This document shows, piece by piece, positions 1-38,215 of a stretch of 64,000 nt of DNA. Source of the stretch: Bradysia coprophila (taxonomy: Eukaryota; Arthropoda; Insecta; Diptera; Sciaridae). Under the pieces are notes generated by a model that saw nothing but the letters and a program-made list of their open reading frames with translations, searched no databases and was not told where the DNA came from. The number at the start of each line of letters is the position of its first letter. Position 1 is the stretch's first letter. The translations under genes and the position numbers were made by a program. The stretch spans positions 6,538,981 to 6,602,980 of the forward strand of contig NC_050737.1 in assembly GCF_014529535.1 (NCBI RefSeq), in the 5' to 3' direction.

Positions 1-3000
1 TAAATCGATCGTTTGGTCCAAAATAAATCTGAAGTTTTTTAACAACTTTTTGTAAGCTTTGATCATGAGTTGTTGTGTGTCAACATTTTGTGTACCTTTG
101 AATAGCTTCCATTCTATACAGAAATAGTGTTTCCACTAGAAATGAGAAACGAGCCACATATTTTCTTGATATGTGTTATAGTTTACCAAGTTCAGTAAAG
201 GTTCAAGTAAAAGTCTTAGTAAGTATAGCTATAAAAGGACCACCATTTTCACATTTTCCAACTCTACAACTTGTCTGAATCGGTATATTGAATGAAAATG
301 AATTTTTGGTATGTCTTGAGATAGAGGTGATACATTTTAAGAACTTTGTTCAACACTTGAACGAGATGAAATAAGATGAAAAGAAGCAAAAAACTTTTGA
401 TGTCAACGGTAACGTTTATTACGAAACAGGAAGGTTCGCAAGATTTTCATTGCCATGTAAAGGAAAGATGAAAGTAAGAACGATATTCATAAAGGATGAT
501 GCACAAATATTGTGGACAGGTCAAGTAAATGATTTTATATAAATTCCTAACGTTTTTGAATAAACAATCAAACAAAGTGATAAGTTCATTTATAAAAATT
601 TGTTTTTGCATGAACGTAACTATGTGAAGAAACTTGCAATTATATGAAACATTGAAATGAGAGTAAACTGTCAAAGCTCAAAAAAGCTTTCTTTAAATTC
701 TGAGGAAGTTGTCAATATTTAAAAAAAAATTCTTTGGAACCTAAAGGTGAAGAGGAATTTTTTAGAGGTGGCTTGTGATCTGTTATCAACAACGACCACA
801 AGAATGAACGTTGAAGGCTTATTTGGTATCATATTTGTTTAAGTGTAGGTATCAACAAATGAGGTAAAAGATTAATTCTATCTATAAAAAAAGCTAAATC
901 AAAGAAAGTAGTATTGAACGACCATTCAGTGATATGCTTCTTGTTTACTAATTTTTTCCATATTACCAACAGGTTGAGTACCTTTTAGTGTCAAGTCAAC
1001 GTTAAAAAGATATTACAGTGGGTTTTTTTTGTTCGGAACATATTTAAGATTTTTTAGAGTTTTAAGTCACAAAATTTGATAATCCCTTAACGAATTCAAA
1101 TTTCACGCCAAAATACCAAATAGACTAGGAAGCACTCATTTAGGAACATCGATGACTTTTGAAACTCAATCTACAATTGTGTTTTCTAAAGATGACCACA
1201 CTGTAATCTGTCAAACGTTTCATCGGGACGGAAATAAACTTTCCTGTTCCAGTGCAAACACTTTTTAAAAATGAACGTTTCTCTGACTCCTATTTGTTGT
1301 CTATGACATCTAAAACAGGCGAATTTCCGACCAGGTTCTAGTTTTAGTAATTTTCTTTTACCAAAACTTACTGAAGAAGTTTGTAAAATTGCTCATTGTA
1401 GACTGTTTCTTACACAATATTGCAAAAATATTTCACCTCCTATGTGCTACGAAAATTAATTTTTCGCAGGGGGCCAGCCCGCAAAAGAAAAATTCACTTT
1501 CGCCGCACTTAAGAAACTACATAATTGTACGGAAATCGTTGTTTTGACTCGTGTGGTTGTATATTATTCGAATTCATCTCAGCATAGAAACTCCACACTC
1601 TTCAAAACAAAGATTTTCCGCACAAATATGACATCTACTATTACCGCTTTCTCATATCGACAAAAATTTTGCTAAATCGTTCAAGCTTTCGCTGCAAAAA
1701 AGCTAGGCCAAAAGTTATTCGCAAAATTCACCCTCATAAAACTAAAATTACTATGTCAACGACTGTGTTATCGTTCGCCATCCCAGCAATTACACATGTA
1801 TACCCACTTTACGAAACATATTCGCATCGAAAATTCAAACATTTACTATACCTAACCATATAATACCATTATTCGCTTATGTGCACCGTCGTACACATAC
1901 ACAGCCATCTATACAATCTTCCATTATAAATAGAGTAAACAAAATGACAACAATCAACCAAACAATTTCCATAAAACACAAATTCAAATTTTAAATTAAA
2001 TAATAAGTACCCTTGGCCGTTTAACAGTTCAACTCCCTATTCGTGTATATATTATATATAGTTATCCTCCCACATAACATCATCCACAACATAATATATC
2101 GCTTGTGTGTTAAAGTAATTTTATTTTAATATGATACTAGGTTTTTCGTACACATGGAAGTGTATTATGCTTCCTCAACCATAATTAATTTTCCAAAATT
2201 GTGGATCTATTTATGTTATGTTTGATGTGTTTAAAACCTAGGCAAAACCCTTCAAATTAGATTATTACACGGTTCATCATTTTATGTTGTTAACCATTAA
2301 ATAAGTGCCGAAATATTAAAACATTTTCTCATTCATTTTTCACGGTGCCTGTACCCTTGCTCATATTAACTTATATGTTTCATAAAGTTAAACATTTTCG
2401 CACCCCAGTCCAAAGGAAAACACCATCAAATTGCGACTACACTAGTCAATTAAAATGATTTCGTGCAGTTCATTAAAGAGTTCATAAGCGCTGCTCTGAA
2501 GTGCACACGACAGATACACGCTGACTGACATTTGAAATGTTGATTTTTGCTGTTGGGATTTTGAGAATTTTTTTTCAATTTAAATAAAAAAATATAAAAA
2601 ACGATATTCAACAGCCACTCGTAATGTTCTGGTAGCTCTCAAATTTAAAATCCCACTCAAATTTAACCCAATTGAATTGACAATTAAAAATGGAAATTGA
2701 ATTTTTCCAATGATGGTATTTTTCGAAGAGATTTGTGGAAGTGATGCAACAGGGGACATTTATTTGAAAAATAATTAAAAAAAAAAAAAACATTGCTCAT
2801 GTGTTCGACGAAAATGTTGTTTATCAATTCAGCGCTAAACTACCCGTGCTCGAGTTACATCCAATAGATTTATTTTTAATTTTTTTTTAAGTAAAAAAAA
2901 ATAAATTCGGATACTGTTTTCTGTTTTAAATTGGACGTTGCAGCGCATCAAAACCTCAAATTATTTCTGAACATTTATAGACCTTCTTTTGAATTATTTT

Positions 3001-3400
3001 GTCAAAACCTAATAGTTAATCTTTCATGCAGGCTGCCATGTGTTAATGAAGAATCGTCATTCGTTTGCTAGACGAATAATAATGCAGTTACTGCACTTAC
3101 TCATCTCAAGTTTTTTCTATCTTGTGAATTATAATGTGCTTTTTGAAATATTTTCAAGATCTACGAAATATCGGAGCTCTTTAACAAAATGAAATGATTT
3201 CATCAGGTCGATAGGAATCGCACAAAGCAAGAAAGAAGGTTTTTTTTTTAAATCTGAAATAACGAGCAAGGACAGATATCAGGAAAATGCGAAAGTTCCA
3301 TCGTCATAAGTGATCATTCAGCTTGTTGAGTAGGGATCGTGGGTTTTTTCATCGAAGTTAGGAATATCTGTCATCGAAGTTTGACATATGTTCTACAAAT

Positions 3401-3447
3401 TTTGCAACTACTTCAGCCGGGTCCCAGCATTTTGAAGTAGTTGCAAA
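3401..3447. repeat. small hairpin, about 15-bp arms
   Basis: TTTGCAACTACTTCA at 3401-3415 is answered by its reverse complement at 3432-3447, around a loop of about 17 nt. It may be a degraded MITE end or a minimal foldback. Confidence 0.5.
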
Positions 3448-3577
3448 AGTTGCCGCAGAAAAACATTTTTCTTTTTCTTTAATTTTGCAGCTTCGGGCGG
3501 GTGTTTTAAGTTTACAATTCTAGAGTCATTTAAGATTTAGTTGTTATGACAGCACTGAAAAACGTAACGTAATTTCG

Positions 3578-3769
3578 ACTCTAAAATAAGTATTCGTTTC
3601 GTTTCAGCTGATTCGCTCATACAAACAGAACTTCTTTTACGTCTTTATACGGTGTTACGACTACCACGTGCATGCATGAATGTAACTATTTCAGCCTTGT
3701 AAACAAGTACAAGCACTTTGTTTGTATGAGTTAACCAGCTGAAACGAAATGAATAGCTTATTTCAGAGT
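3578..3769. repeat. foldback MITE, about 190 bp
   Basis: The left arm starts ACTCTAAAATAAG and continues through TTTCGTTTCAGCTG and CTCATACAAACA. The right arm is the matching reverse complement, ending CTTATTTCAGAGT. Arms are about 50 bp with a few mismatches. No open frame and no clear target-site duplication are visible. Confidence 0.7.
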
Positions 3770-3925
3770 TGCCAACTGTAATTGTCGTAAGTGGTAAACA
3801 ATCTGGTCTGACTTTTATTTAACCTTTTGCATTGTGGAAAGATAAGATGAAATCTGGTTGATGCCCGTCTTGTACAGTTAAGAAGATTTTTTTGCGTCAA
3901 CACATTTGATGAAACATAAATCCTC

Positions 3926-4317
3926 AGTTAACAGTTGATTCAATGGTACTAAACGCCATCTTCGAGGTTGAAAAATAGAAATCCAATTTGGAAAGAAGAG
4001 TTTTGCAAAACCGCACATTTCGTTTACGACCCGACTGAAAAGTGGCGAGAATCGTGGAGTAATGAGAACTTGCGGAACCAACACATCATTGACGATTCGA
4101 CGACTAAGCTCAAGGGCATGGATCAGTCACGACAAAGTAGCCGTTTAAACCGTCTCAAATGGAACGCGAACACTTCACCGAATTGTGATTGCAGTGACGA
4201 GCCAAAACAAGAAACCACATAGTAAATGACTGCATCTTGAGGAGTTTTGATGGCGGTCTTCAGCAAATTCATGAAGTTACGCCTGCGGCTTCACCTCATG
4301 GATATCGATTTGTGATG
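3926..4317 (+). pseudogene. Dead non-LTR retrotransposon fragment, C-terminal end of reverse transcriptase ORF
   Basis: The plus-strand frame reads ...HFVYDPTEKWRESWSNENLR, then SRLNRLKW and SPNCDCSDEPKQETT. A one-base frame change continues it as HIVNDCILRSFDGGLQQIHE and TPAA; a further shift gives LMDIDL. The order cysteine pair, then HIVNDC, then an FDGGL...LH/IHE block, then a final ...DIDL is the standard tail of Jockey/R1-like LINE reverse transcriptases. Frame breaks show it is inactive, and the rest of the element is missing. The exact clade cannot be settled by eye. Confidence 0.6.
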
Positions 4318-6200
4318 ATGGTCGAATTTTATGATTTTATTTTTCTTTTTCTAATTTGATTGCTTGACTAAGAGATTAGCCTCTGAATCTTGTTTTTACT
4401 GTTAAATTTTTTTGGTATTCATGTATGTAAATTCCATACGAAATAATAGCGTTTCATTGTCTGATATTGAACTACCAGATCTATTTGCTGAAGAAAGTTA
4501 TCCCAAATAAAAGTTAAAAGAATATTTTTGCCAAATGGTTTTCCAATATTAAACGAATATCTCTACTCGCTTCAAGTTTCCATTAGAGTTAAAGTGGATT
4601 CTCTCCATCACGAACAACAGTTGTACGTACGTTCAGTAGAGTCTATTTTATAAATCCGGTGCCATGACACAGAATTGATTTAGCATCAAATCTTCAAACA
4701 TTTTCCCAGAATTTCGAGGATTTGTCGTCATAGGGGCAAATCCACTAAACTTTGTCCTAGTTGAAATTGCTTTCGAATAATTTTCAATGCACGAATGTTG
4801 ATGGAGTAATTGAATATATTCAGACATATTATTAGGTGTTTAACTTGCTCTATGTTAATTTCAGCATAACTCCTATCGTTAGAATGATTTGAAGAAATCT
4901 AACAGAAATGGAATTTTGATTGAGTGTACCGATTCATTGGTATGCAATATTGTTAGGTCTGCCAGGAACTTTAATAAAATAATATATCGGAATGGAATGA
5001 ACAAACAATCATGTATGACTGAATCATTTCTGAGGATATTTCCACATTTCGGTGACATCAATTCAAGAAGAAATAGCAAGAGTCTCAGAGACCCGATATG
5101 TATTTACGGTCCTTAAACTGACACAAATAAAAGCATACCACTTTTATTTGGCAATGAAATGTAGCCCAGCATGAGCAGATAAAGCTCAGCGAAGGAAAAA
5201 AAAAAACAGCAAAATACACGTTCTACATAGTTTGATTACAACCTCAAAACGTATAATCATAAAAAAAGAACTCACTACACAGTCAATACGAAATAGTACG
5301 CATACGTTGTTGCCTGATAACATTTTACACGTACATTTTTCAGAAATTACGGGTTTGCCGTTGTCATAACACGGAGATTAGATTAAGCGATAAGAAACCG
5401 TCTTAAAACCCTAGCGAAATATTTATTCAAGCATTTTTATGTTATCAAAATCTGAATGTAAATCCACCAGTAATATAAAAATATACCAAACAGAAAAAGG
5501 AACCGGTGCAGAGTGAGGGAGGGAGTGAGAAAATACAAGTAGTAAAGTAAATTATGTTGGGAATGGAAATGCTTGGCTACACTTTGTAACACATTTTTTT
5601 TTGTTTGGTGTGAAATTGGAACCACGTTACTTTATTTGCTCGAAATGTGTGAATATTATACGCGATAACAGGTAGATTTGATAAGAGCTGATAAGAATGA
5701 TGGTGCTGGTGTGTCTATAGAAGATATTAACATCGGCTAAAATGTTGCAACTATCAATCAATTAGTTTCACGAATTGGGACGTGACCTAGCTAGGGCTTG
5801 CAGTTTTGATTTTTTTAAATCCATCGAAGGGAAAAATGACATTTGGTGTTATCAGTATATGATAACGTCACAGACTTAATTGATACTGTTCGCAGAAATA
5901 ATGCAGCTGTGGCTTATTCGTAACAATTTCATTGTTTCTGCATAATGAATGGGTAAATTTGGTCTGAATCCGACGCCACAAATGTTACGCAACAGGTGCA
6001 CACCATGATGAGAATCTACAGACTGCCTTGGTGGATACGTCAAAAATTTCTATGAAAATATGAAATGACAAGTACCCGGCAAGTTATAATTAACTGCTCT
6101 TCGGAACTCTCGCTCTGATTATAACCGTCTATACTAACAACTTTTTGTCCCTGATCTATCTATCAAACAAATTTTTTAATTTCCGAATTTTTGCGCGATT

Positions 6201-6380
6201 TTTAATGATTGATTTGGGTGGAGAGCACCAGTCTCTGAACAACTGAACATGTACCAGTAGTCGGACAGCTATTATTCTTTCATTAATAAAGTTTGTTATG
6301 AATGAAAGAACAATAGCTGCCCGACTACTGGTGCATATCCGCAGACCTGTGTCACCTCACCACCCTAATTTTTCATTAAT
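6201..6380. repeat. foldback MITE near scrib exon 12
   Basis: The best part of the inverted repeat is ACCAGTAGTCGGACAGCTAT on the left, matched by a reverse-complement copy at about 6310-6333. Weaker homology extends outward to a GATTTGGGTGG / CCACCCTAATTT pair. The loop is short. It lies 160 bp from the last visible scrib exon. Confidence 0.65.
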
Positions 6381-6539
6381 TTAATTTTCATTGTTTCTGT
6401 ATGTACAGTACAGCGACTAAGTTGTCATTGCATATCTAAATCAATGATCAAAGTGTACATTTATAGATGTAGTGATTGGGTAGGTCAGAATTTACAACAA
6501 ACTAATCCGACTTCATGTTCTACACTACGCTTTACTTAC

Positions 6540-33856
<27,317 letters not shown>

Positions 33857-34740
33857 TTATTATAAATCGAAATGAAATTAAAAATGAAAACGAGAGAAGA
33901 AAAAAAATTATTTTTCTTTTGACACTACAAGCGAAACACCGATTGTCTCATTAGGGTTTTTACATGTTTTTCGTTTGGGTCTGTACAATCCCGTTGATTT
34001 TGGTTTATTTAAATAATTATTTTCAAACACTAGTCACACCCTAACCCGATATCCAACAGTAGTTCACTTCACAAATCTAAAAAAAAAACTTTAATTCACT
34101 TCACGGTAAGCTTGTATCTAATCCGAAAGAACAGCAAAAATATGTTAAAAAATGAAAAAATACTTTGACAGGCAACGTCACGTAATTTCTATAATTTTTA
34201 CGCACACATTCAAACCAGCGACTTTTTGGAATTTCAGCGTATCAAATTTTAGTGCATCAGGTAATACAATTTAGTGACGTCATCGTACAAAAATTTACTC
34301 TATGTTTTGTTGTATTCGATTCGATTTACAATTCGATTGCACTCACGATAAAAATCTAATTATTTTTTATGGTTTCTTTCAATAACATTCAGGCAACTGG
34401 TTTATTGCATATTTTCGTGTTCATCTTAAGATTTTACACAGATTGCACGATTTTGTTTTCAATTTTTGCCTTTAATTTCAAAACGCACAATATTATACGG
34501 TATATTCTAGTGTGTGGTACTGGTATTGGCAGCACTGACTTTAGTACAACAAAACATATTCAGCGCATTCAGCGACAGACTTTAGCGAAAGAAGCCGTTT
34601 CATTCGCATAAAACTGTTGATTGATGAGTGCGTTTGAGGTTTTAAAAAATTAAGATTTTCGAATTTGTTTATTTTAATAAATCATGGGCGCGCGTTAGCA
34701 TAGCGCCCGTGACGCAAGTTTCAATGGTATAAGAGTGCCA

Positions 34741-34881
34741 TAGGGCGTTCCATTTCGGATATAGTTCACTTTTATGCCGTGGGACATCATACAAAAAATG
34801 AGTTACGTGTTCACTTTCGGTATTTTTTATATGAAGATGCCGTGGGACAAACTTGAACCATCTCCGAAATGGAACACTCTA
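34741..34881. mobile_element. Tc1/mariner-type MITE with TA duplication
   Basis: The termini of 34743-34879 are inverted: GGGCGTTCCATTTCGGA at the left and TCCGAAATGGAACACTC at the right. Both are flanked by TA. TGCCGTGGGACA occurs twice inside in direct orientation. A 2-bp TA duplication is typical of the Tc1/mariner superfamily. An open frame (34774-35043) runs through it but is not a recognisable gene. Confidence 0.65.
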
Positions 34882-35105
34882 TATGACTATTTTATGATTC
34901 TTTACGGTAAAATATACAATTATCATCATGCTAACGATAATCATCACAATGAGGGAGTTTGTTGCATAAGAAAACCACCATGTTATCGCAAGGTTTCGCA
35001 TGACCTCCACAAGTTTACAGCTTGCTGTGGTGTAGATTTGTGAAATAAAAAATAATAATCAAAGACGACAAATCATGCTATGAATTGACAAGGAACTTTT
35101 TTTAC

Positions 35106-35327
35106 CTAGGACCCGAAAAGTGCGACGAAGTCCATCGGATATGAAATAGTACATTCCGTACCTAGGACTAAAAGTCTTTTTTTAGCGTGTGAGAAGTTTC
35201 CAGTCAGAGCCGAAGGCGAGGGGTCCTAGGTATGAAATAGTACATTTCGTACCTAGGACTAAAAGTCTTTTTTAGCGTGTGAAAGGTTTCGAATACGCAA
35301 AAAAAGACTTTTAGTCCGTGGTACGAA
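35106..35327. repeat. CTAGGACTAAAAGTC repeat, with apex copy B
   Basis: A unit of about 60 bp (from ATGAAATAGTACATT to GTGTGAGAAGTTTC) occurs twice in direct orientation (about 35150-35210 and 35231-35290). Its GACTTTTAGTCC part is inverted at about 35307. Between the direct copies lies GAGCCGAAGGCGAGG (35207-35221). The same family recurs in opposite orientation at 45796-46370. Confidence 0.75.
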
Positions 35328-35502
35328 TAATATTGTTTTATAGTATTGCTCATGGTATTGACCCTGTATTACTCGTGCTCGGTTGGACGAAGTTTTTTTA
35401 TGTTTTATGTTAGATAAATCAATTTGAAATTTTGAAAAAAGAAAATGTTTTCCAAAAAATTTCGAGTATGTAAAATAATTGATGATGACACTTTAAATTT
35501 GA

Positions 35503-35832
35503 TTGAGGAAATTCCTCAAGTTTATATTCCAGATAATTATGCCGTTAAGAAAGTGCAAAAGAATGGGGACCTACCTACCGAGAATCAAAAGTAAATTTTC
35601 GGAAATGTTTGACTCTTGTGAGCCGACTGCTCGTGCTCGACCGCTTGCGTCATCTATTAAAGAATCTTTAAAGTGGCTGCAAGTAGTTCCATCGAGTCAG
35701 TTACGCTTATTATTAGATAACAATTCTGTACGAATTGCTGTTGGTCTTCGCCTAGCGGGGGAACCGCGCTCTATGGTCTATAGACTACATGCCGCAGAAG
35801 GTTTCTATTGCAATTCAACGAAGAAACGCTAG
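35503..35832 (+). pseudogene. Transposable-element ORF fragment (reverse-transcriptase-associated type)
   Basis: The open frame contains ARARPLASSIKESLKWLQVV, PSSQLRLLLDNNSVRIAVGL and RLAGEP. This resembles the segment [S]-x-WL-x-[AV]-[LIV]-PS...LD[NT]-x2-[VF]-RIA-x-[GA]-LRLG found in reverse-transcriptase-encoding elements of many invertebrates. The expected downstream cysteine/histidine part is absent and the frame stops early, so it is a relic. The resemblance is from memory of the family, not a search. Confidence 0.4.
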
Positions 35833-36144
35833 TTGCAATTTACGAACTTTAGGACGTAGTAGAATTGATTATTTTTATTTAATGTAAATATTTGTTTTGA
35901 AAAGATCGTTTTTCACTGGTTGCGCCTAGCAGCCTTTTTTTCGCTTTTAACTGTACTTTCACACAGCGATGCAAAAGTGACAGATGCATTTTTTTTTGTC
36001 CTAATGTCACTTTCGCGTCGTTATGTGTAGGCACAGTAATAAAGAAAAATCAAAGTTAAAAAAAGCAAAATTTCCAAATCGTCAAAATAAACATTTTAGA
36101 CGGAGGTGCATAATCTACTATTTTAAGTGTCCACTCCACTCAAC

Positions 36145-36236
36145 AAAAAGTACTCCGTGAAAGAGCCGTGAGAGAGCAAGCTGTCAAATAAATAAAGAAA
36201 AAATTCAATTTTGTCTCTCACACGGAGTACTTTTTT
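36145..36236. repeat. Foldback 0.5 kb upstream of Cap-D3
   Basis: AAAAAGTACTCCGTG and TGAGAGA on the left are matched by TCTCTCACACGGAGTACTTT on the right. An 8-nt insertion interrupts the left arm. The loop is about 40 nt. Confidence 0.65.
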
Positions 36237-36751
36237 CGTAAGAGGAAACTAAGCATTAATGTTGGCCTAATACCCCTGCAAACAAAATAACGTACGTGTT
36301 TTCACATTTGAACTTTGGATGCAATAAGAAACAACTGGCATTCATAAATACCGTCAACATTTTAACAGAAATCTGAGACTGTGCGATTTGACGTTCACGT
36401 GAATACTTGAAAATCAGTTCGATCGTGTGTATTTAAATCGGACTTTTCGTTCATAAGGTGTTACGTTCCATAATTGTATTTTGTCATTTTGTATACAAAG
36501 AGTACCCGGTCTGGTTGTGTGATTGGTATTGAAACTGGGCGAAACATTTTAGCGGTTTCCACACACTAAATTTCGATGTCGTACAAGAATGCCTCTTATA
36601 TTATTCTTGCATCCATTCTAGTACATCTAAATCAAACTGTTGTGTCAAATGTCAAACAAAATTTTGTTATTGTTTCTCCTCCAGTGCTAAACAATTTCAT
36701 AATTTCATTTCACTTAACCATAATCACAATTAACAAATTATTAACAAAATT

Positions 36752-38215
36752 ATGACAAATATAAAAGACATTTTACAAAAACTATGTGAATACTTCGATC
36801 CTGGGCTGACATTCGACGAAATTGTTGAAAAAGACGAACAAAATGAGCTGGAGAATTTACCAATCATAACAAATGCAATGAATCACACAGAGCTATCGAA
36901 CATTTTACTGGAGCTATGCAGCGAATACCGCATGTGTCGACAATCGGATTGCATAGCTGTTCACGTTGAAACGTGGAACGAATTTTCCAAATTTGTCAAT
37001 CCCGAACAGTTTTCCGTATTCTTCTATGCATTGATCGCAAATGGTAAATCGAATCGATATCCGAAATGTAAAACTATAGCAATGCTAGCAGCTAGATGCT
37101 ACTGCCTTTGTCAAACTTCGCCGGGTTCGAAGGTAAAACCTTTTTTCTGTTTCAAACAATCGTGACCTGTAAGGGAAACCTATTTCCGTTGCAGGCATAC
37201 GGGTTCTTTAACGAAGTCATAGTAGAGAAATGTTTCGGCCTGCTGAAAATGCTGGGTATCAGTCCGATGACGACAACGTTAAAGATGAACGAACGTTACG
37301 AACTACGAATTCATTGTATGAACTTTCTGGAAGATATCGAAATTTTGCTGGGAATAGTTACGCTCGATGACTATTTGGATGTGAAGCAGACGTTGATCGA
37401 GAATGTGTCAGCTGTGCTGGGACTGTACTACGCAAATTCGTTGCAAGGTTTGTTGTTGATTCGGCTGGTTGCAACAACAACTAAGAAAAACTACAAAAAC
37501 TTACAGGTGCGCATATGATTGACGAAAAATGCCTGCGAGTACTGGAAAACCTCATTCAACCGTTGCAAGGCGATGTCGAAGCAAATTTAATGCTAATCCT
37601 AAATGGCACCATCAGCCTAAACAAATTCCACAGACTGTCGTCGGGTAAAATCGATTCGATCGTCAACTGGTTCATCTCTCTACTGGACAAATATCCGAAC
37701 CAAACATGTTTGGTATTGACGACATACATAAAACATATTCTCACGCTGCCAGCCTTGAGTGGTGACAGCGCTGATCGTCTCCGAAACATCGATCTGTGCG
37801 TCCAATACGACAGTGCTATGTACACCAAATGTAATCAGTCGATAATTGACTATTTGAAGGAGCTGGCCACCAGTACGGATGTGTACGATCGAGAATCGTG
37901 TGTGGAGATGGTGGGGAAAATGTTATTGATGGATTCGTTGCCGGCAAGGTAAATTAGGGGCAATTTTAAGTGATCTGATAATGACAGACCTCTTGTAACT
38001 TAGAGGACAAATTGATGAAGAAGGTTTTTAGTTCTCAACAATATCTATTTCGCAGCTGGTCGTCATCGTCGGACACTATTCCACGAGAAATCGATTTGTT
38101 CAGTATGTTGGTGACGAAATTATTGGACAGTTCCAACAGCATCAAAGTGAAAGCCGTCAATCTGTTCATCAAGGTTACACAATCGGGAAACGCAATGTCC
38201 AAGAAAATTTTGCAG
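36752..38215 (+). CDS. Cap-D3: Cap-D3 coding exons 1-4
   Basis: Exons 36752-37132, 37195-37447, 37507-37948 and 38056-38215 are separated by short introns (59-107 bp). They encode residues 1-412, starting MTNIKDILQKLCEYFDPGL and ending SGNAMSKKILQ, all helical HEAT-type sequence. The donor of exon 2 is aag|gtttgtt, which is weak, but it is the only one that joins to HMIDEKCLRVLENL in frame. Confidence 0.92.

Larger units (their letters stand above)
1..6539. other. scrib intron 12 (5' portion), non-coding with repeats
   Basis: I see no PDZ-like or other conserved coding exon on either strand here. The stretch holds a dead retrotransposon fragment (about 3926-4317), a 192-bp foldback (3578-3769), a small hairpin (3401-3447) and a foldback close to exon 12 (about 6201-6380). 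The rest is AT-rich with no recognisable feature. Confidence 0.7.

Noticed and set aside
4268-4300. GCC-GCA-GGC hairpin with CATGA/TCATG flanks resembling the GNA apex
   Set aside because: It lies within retrotransposon coding remnants, has no GA pair on both sides, and has arms of only a few bases; probably coincidence.
34774-35043. 89-codon frame starting in a MITE
   Set aside because: Starts inside the inverted repeats and has no recognisable domain.
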